Assembly: GCA_029561145.1 (NCBI GenBank)
Contig: JAKQJM010000050.1
Span: 1 to 43,570, forward strand
DNA: 43,570 nucleotides
Source: Pseudomonadota bacterium
Lineage (GTDB): Bacteria > Pseudomonadota > Gammaproteobacteria > Xanthomonadales > Rhodanobacteraceae
Direction: 5' to 3'
In this document: piece after piece, positions 24,797-32,785 of the stretch
How the letters are laid out: each line of letters starts with the position of its first letter
How positions within the stretch are numbered: position 1 is the first letter of the stretch
Made by a program: the position numbers and the translations under genes
The notes under the pieces: generated by a model
What the model saw: only the letters and a program-made list of their open reading frames with translations
Databases searched by the model: none
What the model was told of the DNA's origin: nothing

Positions 24797-25459
24797 ATGA
24801 TTCATCTCGAAAACATTGAAAAATCCTGGCCGCTGGAAGGTGGTCGCAGCTGGGTGTTGCGGAATATCGACCTGGATATCGCGGACGGCGAATTCGTCAG
24901 CGTGATGGGCCCGTCCGGGGCGGGCAAGAGTTCGCTGCTCAACGTGCTTGGAATGATGGATCACGACTGGCAGGGCGGCTACACGCTCGACGGCATTGCC
25001 GTCGACGCCCTCAACGGCAGGCAGCGCCAGGCGCTGCAGCGCGAGAAGGTCGGTTTCATCTTCCAGCACTACCATCTGATCGACGATCTGAAGGTCTGGG
25101 AAAATCTCGATCTGCCACTGCAGTATCGCGACGTGCCGGCGAAGGAACGCGCGGCGCGCGTGGCCGACCTGCTCGATCGCTTCCAGATCGTCGGCAAGAA
25201 GGACCTCTACCCGAGCCAGCTTTCCGGAGGCCAGCAACAGCTCGTTGCGGTCGCCCGTGCAGTGATCACGCGACCGAAGGTCCTGCTCGCCGATGAGCCC
25301 ACCGGAGCCCTGCATTCGGGCCAGGCGCGGATCATCATGGACCTGCTCGGCGAGCTGCATCGCGAGGGCATGAGCATTGTCCAGGTCACCCACAACGAGA
25401 CCTATGCGGCCGAGGCGCAACGCATCGTTCGCCTGCGCGATGGCTGGATCGACAAATGA
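24797..25459 (+). CDS. ABC transporter ATPase (second, divergent)
   Basis: This is a 220-residue ABC ATPase. Walker [10 protein letters not shown] is at 38-46, signature [14 protein letters not shown] from 142, Walker [14 protein letters not shown] from 162, and the H-loop His at 199 (VTHNE). It is complete, but differs from the first ATPase in two diagnostic places: Leu instead of Arg after LSGGQQQ, and ALHS instead of NLDS after Walker B, where the D-loop Asp is replaced by His. The D-loop normally communicates between the two ATPase sites of a dimer, so a heterodimer with the first ATPase is an attractive idea. It lies 93 nt after permease 5 and 75 nt before the regulator. Confidence 0.93.
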   Translation: MIHLENIEKSWPLEGGRSWVLRNIDLDIADGEFVSVMGPSGAGKSSLLNVLGMMDHDWQGGYTLDGIAVDALNGRQRQALQREKVGFIFQHYHLIDDLKVWENLDLPLQYRDVPAKERAARVADLLDRFQIVGKKDLYPSQLSGGQQQLVAVARAVITRPKVLLADEPTGALHSGQARIIMDLLGELHREGMSIVQVTHNETYAAEAQRIVRLRDGWIDK

Positions 25460-25460
25460 T

Positions 25461-25472
25461 GCAAGGCCTTGC
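25461..25472. promoter_or_regulatory. Palindrome GCAAGGCCTTGC before the regulator gene
   Basis: This perfect 12-bp palindrome directly follows the second ATPase stop codon. Its half-sites (GCAAGG/CCTTGC) equal those of the palindrome at 9877-9892 but without the 4-bp centre. It is a candidate autoregulatory site. Confidence 0.35.
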
Positions 25473-25516
25473 GCGCTTGAGGGCGGGAACGCAGGATGCG
25501 TCCATGATGAAAGGAG

Positions 25517-25528
25517 TTCCCGCGGGAA
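25517..25528. promoter_or_regulatory. Palindrome TTCCCGCGGGAA between SD-like site and start
   Basis: AAGGAG (25511-25516) is the best Shine-Dalgarno match but lies 18 nt before the ATG at 25535. This 12-bp palindrome fills the gap. Folded as TTCC/GGAA it could shorten the effective spacing; otherwise the weaker GGAAAG 5 nt before the ATG is used. Confidence 0.35.
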
Positions 25529-25534
25529 AGTGCC

Positions 25535-26926
25535 ATGTCTGCGTCTGACAGACCCCACATCCTCATCGCCGATGACCAGCGCGATGTGCGCGAGGCGCTG
25601 CGCCTGCTGCTCAAGAGCGAGGGCTGGAACTGCACCGCGGTCGACGGGCCGGCCGGAGCACTCGATGCCGCGCAGAAGCAGCGTTTCGACGTTGCCCTGA
25701 TCGATCTGAACTACACGCGTGATACGACCTCGGGCGCCGAGGGGCTCGAGCTGTTGCGCGAACTTAAGAAAGGTGACGAGGAACTTCCGGTCGTCGTGAT
25801 GACGGCTTGGGGCACGATCCATGTTGCGGTCGAGGCGATGCGCCACGGCGCCGGCGATTTCATCGAGAAGCCGTGGGACAACCAGCGCCTGATGTGCGTG
25901 CTCGCCAATCAGCGCGCGCTCGCTCGTGCGCGTCGGCGCGGCCAGCGCCTGCAGGTCGAGAATTCACTGCTGCGCGGCCCGGCTGCCGAGGGCTTCATCG
26001 CCGAAGCGCCATCGATGCGGCGACTGCTCGAACGACTCGCCCGGGTCGCACCCTCGGACGCGAACGTGCTGATCCTCGGCGAGAACGGCACCGGCAAAGG
26101 CGTCATCGCGCGCCTGCTGCACGATGCCTCGAAGCGCGCCGATGCAAGCTTCGTCAAGGTCAACATGGGCGGCATTCCGGAGACCGTGTTCGAGGCCGAG
26201 ATGTTCGGCCATGTGCGCGGCGCGTTCACCGATGCGAAATCCGATCGCATCGGTCGCTTCGAGTTGGCCGACGGCGGCAGCCTGTTCCTCGACGAGATCG
26301 CGAATATCCCGGTCGCACAACAGCCCAAGCTGCTGCGCGTGCTCGAGGATGGCGAACTCGAACGGGTCGGCTCGTCGCGCACGCTGAAGGTGGACGTGCG
26401 CCTGATCTCGGCGACCAATGCCGACCTGCCCGCTGAAGTCGCGAATGGCACGTTCCGCAAGGACCTGTTGTTCCGGCTCAACACGGTCGAGCTGCATCTG
26501 CCGGCGTTGCGCGAACGCGGCGAGGACATCCCGCTGCTTGCCGAATCCTTTCTCGAACGCTTCGGCAAACGCTACCAGCGCGCTGGCATGCGCTTCTCGC
26601 CCTCCGCGATGAACGCGCTTTCCGCGTATGCCTGGCCCGGCAATGTGCGTGAGCTTTCGCATGCGATCGAACGCGCCGTGCTGATGGCGGCCAGCGACGT
26701 CCTCGATGCGTCATCGCTGAATCTCGATTCGGGCGCAGTCGCGGTCGGCGCAGGGGCGATGGCCATGCCTTCCGGCAACCGGCAGGTGACGGTCGAGGAA
26801 TCCGAGAAGCAACTGGTGCGACAGGCCCTCGAGAAAACCGCTGGCAATATCCAGCGCGCTGCCGCGCTGCTGGGCCTGAGCCGACCGGCCTTGTATCGAC
26901 GCATGGAAAAATACGGCATTGAATAG
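25535..26926 (+). CDS. NtrC-type sigma-54-dependent response regulator
   Basis: This is a 463-residue regulator. Receiver domain (~8-125): acidic pocket ADD at 12-14, phospho-acceptor Asp57, Thr90 and Lys112. The AAA+ domain (~150-385) has Walker A GENGTGKG (182-189), Walker B GGSLFLDE (247-254) and R-finger region FRKDLLFRLN. A Fis-type HTH closes the protein (GNIQRAAALLGLSRPALYRR). The sigma-54 contact loop reads GAFTDA (229-234) instead of the textbook GAFTGA. With the kinase 90 nt downstream it forms a two-component pair. The matching -24/-12-like site at 10094 suggests it activates the ABC array, and so its own gene. Confidence 0.95.
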   Translation: MSASDRPHILIADDQRDVREALRLLLKSEGWNCTAVDGPAGALDAAQKQRFDVALIDLNYTRDTTSGAEGLELLRELKKGDEELPVVVMTAWGTIHVAVEAMRHGAGDFIEKPWDNQRLMCVLANQRALARARRRGQRLQVENSLLRGPAAEGFIAEAPSMRRLLERLARVAPSDANVLILGENGTGKGVIARLLHDASKRADASFVKVNMGGIPETVFEAEMFGHVRGAFTDAKSDRIGRFELADGGSLFLDEIANIPVAQQPKLLRVLEDGELERVGSSRTLKVDVRLISATNADLPAEVANGTFRKDLLFRLNTVELHLPALRERGEDIPLLAESFLERFGKRYQRAGMRFSPSAMNALSAYAWPGNVRELSHAIERAVLMAASDVLDASSLNLDSGAVAVGAGAMAMPSGNRQVTVEESEKQLVRQALEKTAGNIQRAAALLGLSRPALYRRMEKYGIE

Positions 26927-27016
26927 GCGCGGCGCTGAACGTACAGGCGTTTCCCTTCGTCCTCGGCAGCAGGATGCGTACCGCCAGTGCGCGCAACATC
27001 ACGCCAGCCATCCTCG

Positions 27017-28363
27017 ATGCCGATTGAGCTGAGCCAGCATCGCGCGCGTACACGTCGCTGGGGCTACGAGACGCGCCTGTTCTTCGGTGCACTGATCGTT
27101 GCTGGACCGGCCCTGCTGGCCTTGTTCATTGTGTTATGGAGTAGCGCGCAGGCGCATTCGCTGGCGCTGCCCGTGTCGATCGTCGTCGCTGCGATCACCG
27201 TGGTGTTCGCGCTGGAACTGCGCCGGCGCGCGATCTACCCGCTGCGCACCCTGTCGAACCTGCTCGAAGCGCTGCGCGAGGGCGACTACAGCCTGCGCGG
27301 CTCGGCGGCGCGTCGCGGTGACGCGATCGGCGAGGTCGTCATCGAGATCAACACGCTGGCGCAGACCCTGCGCGAGCAGCGTCTCGCCGTCGAGGAAAAA
27401 AGTGCCTTGCTGGCCAAGGTGATCGCTGCACTCGATATCGCAGTGCTGGCCTTCGACGCGCGCGGTGCGCTGCAACTGGCAAATCCGGCCGCCGAAAAAC
27501 TGCTCGATCGCCCGTTCGCGACCTTGAGTGGCCTGTCAGCCGCTGAACTGGGTGTTGGTGACTGGCTCGAACTGACCGAACCGTGCATCAGCGAGCGCAG
27601 CTTTCCGGGTGGCAGCGGTCGCTGGGAAGTGAGGCGGGCAAAATTCCGCGAAAACGGACGACCACACGACCTGCTTGTCATCACCGATCTCAGCCGCACG
27701 TTGCGCGAGGAGGAGCGCCTCGCCTGGCAACGCCTGTTGCGCGTGCTCGGCCATGAGCTCAACAACTCGCTGGCACCGATCCGCTCGATGGCGGCGACAC
27801 TGGCCAAGCTGCTTGCGGCCGAACCGCTCGCCGAGGACTGGCGTGATGACGCGGGCAGCGCGCTTGGGGTGATCGGTGATCGTGCCGAGGCGCTGGCCCG
27901 CTTCATGGCGCGCTATACGGCCTTCGCGCGATTGCCCCCGCCAACGCCACGGATCTTTGCGTTCGCCGAGCTTGTCCAGCGCATCGCGCATCTCGAGCAA
28001 CGCATGCCGGTCAGGGTCGAGGCGGGTCGCGACCTGGCGATCAACGCAGATCCGGACCAGATCGAGCATGCCCTGATCAACCTGCTCAAGAACGCGGTCG
28101 ACGCGACGTTGCCGAACGCTGGTGACGTGCATGTCCGCTGGCAGGTGGATGCCGATGCGCTGATCGTTGAAATAGTCGATTCCGGCAGCGGCCTGCCGCA
28201 CAGCGAGAACCTCTTCGTACCGTTCTTCACGACCAAGCCGGGCGGTTCGGGCATCGGTCTTGTCCTGGCCAGGCAGATCATCGAGGCGCATGGCGGTACC
28301 CTCGGCCTCGAGAACCGGGATGACGCAAAAGGCTGCATCGCGCGCGTGGTCCTGCCGCTTTGA
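27017..28363 (+). CDS. PAS/HAMP sensor histidine kinase, NtrB/NtrY-like
   Basis: This is a 448-residue inner-membrane kinase, partner of the regulator upstream. Two membrane helices (~21-41 and ~48-68) are separated by only a few periplasmic residues, so sensing may occur in the membrane or through a partner such as the transporter. HAMP (~69-122), PAS (~131-225), H-box LGHELNNSLAPI with His246, N-box LINLLKNAVDAT, G1 DSGSGLP and G2 GGSGIGLVLARQI follow and are intact. I chose ATG 27017, which gives the usual short basic N-terminus; GTG 26987 in the same frame would add ten residues. Neither has a strong ribosome binding site. Confidence 0.92.
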   Translation: MPIELSQHRARTRRWGYETRLFFGALIVAGPALLALFIVLWSSAQAHSLALPVSIVVAAITVVFALELRRRAIYPLRTLSNLLEALREGDYSLRGSAARRGDAIGEVVIEINTLAQTLREQRLAVEEKSALLAKVIAALDIAVLAFDARGALQLANPAAEKLLDRPFATLSGLSAAELGVGDWLELTEPCISERSFPGGSGRWEVRRAKFRENGRPHDLLVITDLSRTLREEERLAWQRLLRVLGHELNNSLAPIRSMAATLAKLLAAEPLAEDWRDDAGSALGVIGDRAEALARFMARYTAFARLPPPTPRIFAFAELVQRIAHLEQRMPVRVEAGRDLAINADPDQIEHALINLLKNAVDATLPNAGDVHVRWQVDADALIVEIVDSGSGLPHSENLFVPFFTTKPGGSGIGLVLARQIIEAHGGTLGLENRDDAKGCIARVVLPL

Positions 28364-28391
28364 GCGCTGATCCATGCAAGGGGATCCATGC

Positions 28392-29054
28392 ATGGCGGTG
28401 AACGCTGCAGCACGACGACCAGCGAATGCGGTCCGGCACGACACGCGCCTTGCCCTGGCCCTGCTGGCGATCTTCCTGGCCATCTCCGCTGTGCTCGCCA
28501 TCGCGCCGGCCACGCGCTCGGACTGGCTGCTCGAGAACGTGATCACCTTTCTCGCGCTGATCTGGCTGATTTTCTCCTATCGACAACGGCCGCTTTCGCG
28601 CCTCGCCTGCATCCTCCTGTTCGTGTTCGGGGTCTTGCACGAGATCGGTGCGCACTACCAGTATTCCGAGGTTCCTTACGATCACTGGTTCGCGACGATC
28701 AGCGGTGGCCGGTCGCTCGACGCGATGCTCGGTTTCGAGCGCAACCAGTACGATCGTCTCGTTCATTTCCTTTATGGACTGCTGATCACGCCGGTCGCCG
28801 CCGAGGTGATCTGTGCCCGCGTGCGCTTGCGCGGCGTCTGGCAGTTCCTGTTGCCGGTCACCTTCATGATGTCGCATGCACTGATCTACGAACTCGTCGA
28901 ATGGTTCGCCGCGAGCGTCTTCGCCGCCGATGTCGGCCAGGCCTATCTCGGCACCCAGGGTGATGTCTGGGATGCGCAGAAGGACATGTTCCTCGCCACA
29001 CTCGGATCGCTGATTGCACAGCCGCTATGGATGTGGCACCGGCGCGAATCCTGA
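28392..29054 (+). CDS. YjdF-family (DUF2238) inner membrane protein
   Basis: This is a 220-residue protein with about six membrane helices. It carries the DUF2238 hallmarks HEIGAHYQYSEVP, FERNQYDRLVHFLYGL, YELVEWFAA and TQGDVWDAQKDM. Conserved His, Glu and Asp residues in or near the membrane suggest a metal or catalytic site, but the function of the family is not known. The start lies in a duplicated GATCCATGCA element (28369-28378 and 28383-28392); ATG 28392 has AAGGGG 9 nt upstream, while 28374 would add six residues. It follows the kinase by 28 nt and may be the last gene of the array. Confidence 0.88.
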   Translation: MAVNAAARRPANAVRHDTRLALALLAIFLAISAVLAIAPATRSDWLLENVITFLALIWLIFSYRQRPLSRLACILLFVFGVLHEIGAHYQYSEVPYDHWFATISGGRSLDAMLGFERNQYDRLVHFLYGLLITPVAAEVICARVRLRGVWQFLLPVTFMMSHALIYELVEWFAASVFAADVGQAYLGTQGDVWDAQKDMFLATLGSLIAQPLWMWHRRES

Positions 29055-29154
29055 AGCGCCTGCGTGCGGCTGAGCGCGCGGCATCGCCATTCCGCACTTG
29101 AAGCGATCATCGTCGTCGAGTATCACTGCGCAGTCCTGTTTCCGCGGTGACCTC

Positions 29155-31272
29155 ATGATGCGATTGATTTGTGCGATGTGCCTTCTGCTGGTTTCGGTCG
29201 GGCCGCTTGCGGCAGAGCGGCGTCCGATCACGCACGAGGACCTCTGGCTGATGCCGCGCGTGGGTGCGCCGGTGGTGAGCCCCGATGGAGTCCGTGTCGT
29301 GTTCCCGCTGATCGAGCCGTCCTACAGCAAGGACGAGGTCGTCAGCGACCTATGGCTGGTGCCCAGTGATGGACGCGAATCACCGCGGCGGATCACGTCG
29401 GGCAAGGGCGGAGAAGCCGACCCGGTCTGGAGCAATGACAGCCGCCAGGTGGCATTTACCGCCAAGCGTGGCGACGACAAGCAATCCCAGATCTACGTGA
29501 TGGACATCGTGCGTGGTGGCGAAGCGCAGCGTGCGACCGCGCTGTCGACCGGTGCGGCGAAGCCGCGGTTCTCGCCCGACGGATTGCATCTGCTTTTCGT
29601 CAGCAGCGTCTACCCATCCAGCCGCAACGATGCCGACAACGAACGCCTTGCCAAGGAAGAGGAAGAGCGCAAGTTCAAGGCGCGCAGCTATACCTCGTAT
29701 CCGATCCGGGACTGGGACAAGTGGATCGACGGCAAGCAGGCGCACCTGTTCGTGCAACGGATCGGTGAGCCTGCCGCCCGCGATCTTCTCGCGGGCAGCC
29801 AACTGGCATCCCTGCCTGGATTTGCCCTCGTCGAGGATTCGGCACGTTGGTCGCCGGATGGGCAGGCGATCATTTTCGCGGCAAGCCGCAATCGCAACCG
29901 TGCCGCCTGGTCGTTCACCCATGACGACCTGTGGAAGGTTTCCGCGCAGGGTGGCGAACCGCAAAGGCTCACCGGCGTCGAGCAACTGGATGCCGCGGAT
30001 TCGTGGTCGTCGCCGCGTTTCAGCCGCGATGGCCGCTCCTTGTTCGCGATCGTCGAGCCGCGCACGTCGAACGTCTACAACGCGCGGCGGATTGGCGTGT
30101 TCGACTGGCCTGCGATGCGCGATCGCGGTCGGATCAGTCTGCCGGATGCACGGGAAATTACGGATTTCGCGATCATGCCGGACGGGGCGAGCGTGCGCGT
30201 CTTCGGCGAGGATGCGGGCCAGGTCAAGCTGTTTCGCAGCGCGGCGAGCGGCGGAAGCGCGGAACTGGTCGGTGCGCCTGAGCACGGCATCTACGCAAAT
30301 CCGAGCATCGGCGGGTCACAGTCCGCGGTGCTGGTCGCGACCTGGCAAAGCGCCACCGATCCTCCTGAAGTGGTCAGCATCGATGCGGGCAGCGGTGTCT
30401 TCCGGCGGCTGTCGAACTTCGCCGGCACGCGTCTTGCGAGTCTTGACCTCGCGCAAGCCGAGAGCTTCTGGTTTGCCAATTCGCGCGATCAGCGCATCCA
30501 CAACCTGCTCGTGCGACCGCCGGGCTTCGATCCCGCGAAGAAGTATCCATTGCTGGTCCTGATGCACGGTGGGCCCTATTCGCAATGGCACGACGAATGG
30601 GTGTTGCGCTGGAACTACCACCTGCTGTCGGCCAGCGGCTACGTGTTGCTGCTGACCAACTATGTCGGCTCTACCAGCCAGGGCGAGACATTCGCCCAGG
30701 CCATCCAGCGCGATCCGCTGAAGGGACCGGCCGACGACGTCAACCAGGCCGCCGATGAAGCGATCCGCCGCTATCCGTTCATTGATGCGAGTCGGCAATG
30801 CGCGGCCGGTGCCAGCTATGGCGGTCATCTGGCGAACTGGTTGCAGGGCACGACGACCCGCTACCGCTGCCTGATCAGCCATGCCGGGCTGGTCAATCTC
30901 GAATCGCAATGGGGCACCAGTGATACCTCATTCGAACGTGAAATATCGATGGGCGGTCCGGTCTGGGAGCAGGGTGCGGTCTGGCGCGAGCAGAATCCGA
31001 TCCGCCTCGCCGCCCATTTCAGGACGCCGGTACTCGTGACGTTCGGCGAAAAGGATTTCCGCGTGCCGTTGAACAACGGGCTCGAGTATTGGGCGGCGTT
31101 GCAACGCCAGCGCGTCGAAAGCAAGCTGATCGTCTTTCCCGACGAGAACCACTGGGTGCTGAGCGGCGAGAACAGCCGGTACTTCTACAAGGAAGTCCGT
31201 GACTGGCTGCAGCACTATCTCGAACCGGCTGCGGCCGCCGGATCGAGGCAGGGCGACGCACATCGCCCGTAG
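29155..31272 (+). CDS. Exported S9-family (prolyl oligopeptidase-type) peptidase
   Basis: This is a 705-residue protein. A signal peptide (MMRLICAMCLLLVSVGPLAA) directs it to the periplasm. Residues ~30-420 form a beta-propeller with repeated SPDG/SNDSRQVAF/SRDGRS blades. The C-terminal alpha/beta hydrolase has LLVLMHGGPYSQW (oxyanion region), nucleophile Ser554 in GASYGGH, Asp634 in GEKDFRVP and His666 in DENHW, a complete triad. The family cleaves short peptides, often releasing dipeptides or acyl-amino acids, for nutrient use. It resembles DPP5/acylaminoacyl-peptidase types, but subfamily cannot be fixed by eye. Two adjacent ATGs (29155, 29158) are possible; both give the same signal peptide. 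Confidence 0.93.
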   Translation: MMRLICAMCLLLVSVGPLAAERRPITHEDLWLMPRVGAPVVSPDGVRVVFPLIEPSYSKDEVVSDLWLVPSDGRESPRRITSGKGGEADPVWSNDSRQVAFTAKRGDDKQSQIYVMDIVRGGEAQRATALSTGAAKPRFSPDGLHLLFVSSVYPSSRNDADNERLAKEEEERKFKARSYTSYPIRDWDKWIDGKQAHLFVQRIGEPAARDLLAGSQLASLPGFALVEDSARWSPDGQAIIFAASRNRNRAAWSFTHDDLWKVSAQGGEPQRLTGVEQLDAADSWSSPRFSRDGRSLFAIVEPRTSNVYNARRIGVFDWPAMRDRGRISLPDAREITDFAIMPDGASVRVFGEDAGQVKLFRSAASGGSAELVGAPEHGIYANPSIGGSQSAVLVATWQSATDPPEVVSIDAGSGVFRRLSNFAGTRLASLDLAQAESFWFANSRDQRIHNLLVRPPGFDPAKKYPLLVLMHGGPYSQWHDEWVLRWNYHLLSASGYVLLLTNYVGSTSQGETFAQAIQRDPLKGPADDVNQAADEAIRRYPFIDASRQCAAGASYGGHLANWLQGTTTRYRCLISHAGLVNLESQWGTSDTSFEREISMGGPVWEQGAVWREQNPIRLAAHFRTPVLVTFGEKDFRVPLNNGLEYWAALQRQRVESKLIVFPDENHWVLSGENSRYFYKEVRDWLQHYLEPAAAAGSRQGDAHRP

Positions 31273-31285
31273 CGGGATCTGCGCG

Positions 31286-31738
31286 TCAATCGCTGCGCTT
31301 GCGGCGGACGTAGAGCTGCTTGCGCACGCGCGCGATGGTTTCGCCTGCGGCGTTCTTCACGTCGACCTGAAACCAGCGCAGGGCCTTCTCGCCGTTGGCG
31401 GTTGCCGCGCGGATTTCCTCGAGTGCCGATTCCTCGACGAGGAAATCGGCGAACACATCGCCGCGCCCCGGTGCGACGAACTCGATCTCGGCAGCCTTGT
31501 CCCAGACGATGTAGTCGCGGCCGAGGCATTCCATCACGAGGATCATCCAGTACGGATCGGTCATCGCGAACAGGCTGCCACCGAAATGGGTGCCGACGTA
31601 GTTGCCGTTGTACCAGTGCTTGCGCAGCACGATGCGCGCCGAGCGCCAGTCCTCGCCAATCGCGAGCACGCGGATGCCGCTGAACAGGAACGGCGGCCAC
31701 AGGTTCATGAGGCGCTTGAGCCGGCCCGGCTTGCTCAT
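31286..31738 (-). CDS. DUF4442 hot-dog fold protein
   Basis: This is a 150-residue cytoplasmic protein. NGNYVGTHFGGSLFAMTDPYWMILVM is the conserved part of DUF4442, a hot-dog-fold family related to acyl-CoA thioesterases (HFGGSLFAM corresponds to the substrate-binding helix). The C-terminal strand region KALRWFQVDVKNAAGETIARVRKQLYV fits the fold. The specific substrate is unknown. It lies 11 nt downstream of the CnoX-like gene on the same strand and converges on the S9 peptidase gene. Confidence 0.85.
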   Translation of the reverse strand: MSKPGRLKRLMNLWPPFLFSGIRVLAIGEDWRSARIVLRKHWYNGNYVGTHFGGSLFAMTDPYWMILVMECLGRDYIVWDKAAEIEFVAPGRGDVFADFLVEESALEEIRAATANGEKALRWFQVDVKNAAGETIARVRKQLYVRRKRSD

Positions 31739-31749
31739 GCCGATATCCC

Positions 31750-32628
31750 TCAGTAGAGCAGGGACGACATGCGTCGGCGAAAGCGCCCGACCAGGTCGGC
31801 ATCGTCGATGGCGAGGAAGGCGGCAATCAGACGCTTCCTTGCTTTCCCCTCCTGCCAGTTGCGATCGGCCTGGAGGATCGCGAGAAACTGTTCGAGGCCG
31901 GCCTCGGTCTTGCCGTCGACGAGCAAGCGCACGCCGAGCAGGTCGCGGGCCGCATGGTCAGCCGGATCACGCGCGATGCGTGCCTCGAGTTCGGCGATGG
32001 GCGGCGCGTCCTTGAGCAGGTCGGCGAATTCGAGCTGGTTGCGCACACGCTTGGCGCGATCATCGTTTTCGAGACTCGCCGGCAGCGCGTCGAGTTCGGC
32101 GGATGCGGATTTCGCATCGCCCGACTGCATGAAGGCCACGGCGAGTTCGAGCTTGAGTTCGGCGCGCTCGGGGGCCACGGCGATTTCCTGCTGCAAGCGT
32201 GCGATGGCCTGTGCCGGCGTCTCTGCCGGCTTCGCCGGATCACCCGCCGCATCCTCGTCGACGCCCGGCGGCGGTGGAACGTGGCGAGCGAGCAGTTCGC
32301 GGATTTCGGCCTCCGGCAAGGTCCCGGCAAACCCATCGGCAGGCTGGCCTTCGCGCATCAGGATCACGGTCGGGATGCTGCGCACGCCGAACATCGAGGC
32401 CACCTGGGCCTCGTTGTCGACATCGATCCGGGTCAGCGTGAGCGCGCCGCGATAGTCACCGGCGATCTTTTCGAGCACGCCGGTCAGTGCAACGCTGACT
32501 TCGCTGCGCGGCGTCCAGAAGATCACGAGGACCGGCCGGGTCATCGAAGGCGTCAGCAGCTCGGCCTCGAAGTTGGCGCTGCTGATGTCCACGGCCGTGG
32601 TCGCGGAAGAGGGCTGCAGATCGGGCAC
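31750..32628 (-). CDS. CnoX/YbbN-like thioredoxin-TPR co-chaperone lacking both cysteines
   Basis: This is a 292-residue protein: thioredoxin fold (~15-120) followed by TPR-like helices (~150-290), the layout of CnoX (YbbN), which protects proteins from oxidative aggregation and hands them to GroEL or DnaK. The segment FWTPRSEVSVAL aligns with FWSERSQHC of E. coli YbbN, so even the single Cys is lost and the domain cannot do thiol chemistry; the cis-Pro loop SIPTVILMREGQPADGF is kept. I chose GTG 32628 because AGGAG lies 5 nt upstream; a GTG at 32664 would add twelve residues without a good site. A role as redox-independent holdase is likely. Confidence 0.9.
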   Translation of the reverse strand: MPDLQPSSATTAVDISSANFEAELLTPSMTRPVLVIFWTPRSEVSVALTGVLEKIAGDYRGALTLTRIDVDNEAQVASMFGVRSIPTVILMREGQPADGFAGTLPEAEIRELLARHVPPPPGVDEDAAGDPAKPAETPAQAIARLQQEIAVAPERAELKLELAVAFMQSGDAKSASAELDALPASLENDDRAKRVRNQLEFADLLKDAPPIAELEARIARDPADHAARDLLGVRLLVDGKTEAGLEQFLAILQADRNWQEGKARKRLIAAFLAIDDADLVGRFRRRMSSLLY

Positions 32629-32722
32629 GACGACTCCTGGGTCGACCAACGGTCGGTGGAACACGGGATGGGGAAACTCGGGACGGGCGCAAGGATATCA
32701 AGGCTCGTCAGTTTCCCGAGAG

Positions 32723-32772
32723 TTGACAGCTTTGCATGACATTATGTAATGTATGCATTACATAATGTCATG
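32723..32772 (+). promoter_or_regulatory. Promoter overlapped by a 38-bp inverted-repeat operator
   Basis: TTGACA (32723-32728), a 16-nt spacer and TGTAAT (32745-32750) form a strong sigma-70 promoter. Arms CATGACATTATGTAATG (32735-32751) and its exact complement (32756-32772) flank a 4-nt centre and cover the spacer and -10 element. Binding would block polymerase. The XRE regulator encoded by the second gene of the operon is the obvious candidate, giving negative autoregulation. Confidence 0.8.
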
Positions 32773-32785
32773 AGATTATTACATC

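Noticed and set aside
24707-24800. Possible short peptide gene between permease 5 and ATPase B overlapping its start by ATGA
   Set aside because: No start codon with a ribosome binding site in that frame; composition is polar and unremarkable. The gap also has a small CCCC/GGGG hairpin without T-run, so it is not a terminator.
26973-27026. 17-codon ORF (ATG 26973) with a good AGG site just before the kinase
   Set aside because: It overlaps the kinase start region and has no features beyond being open; a leader-peptide role cannot be supported.
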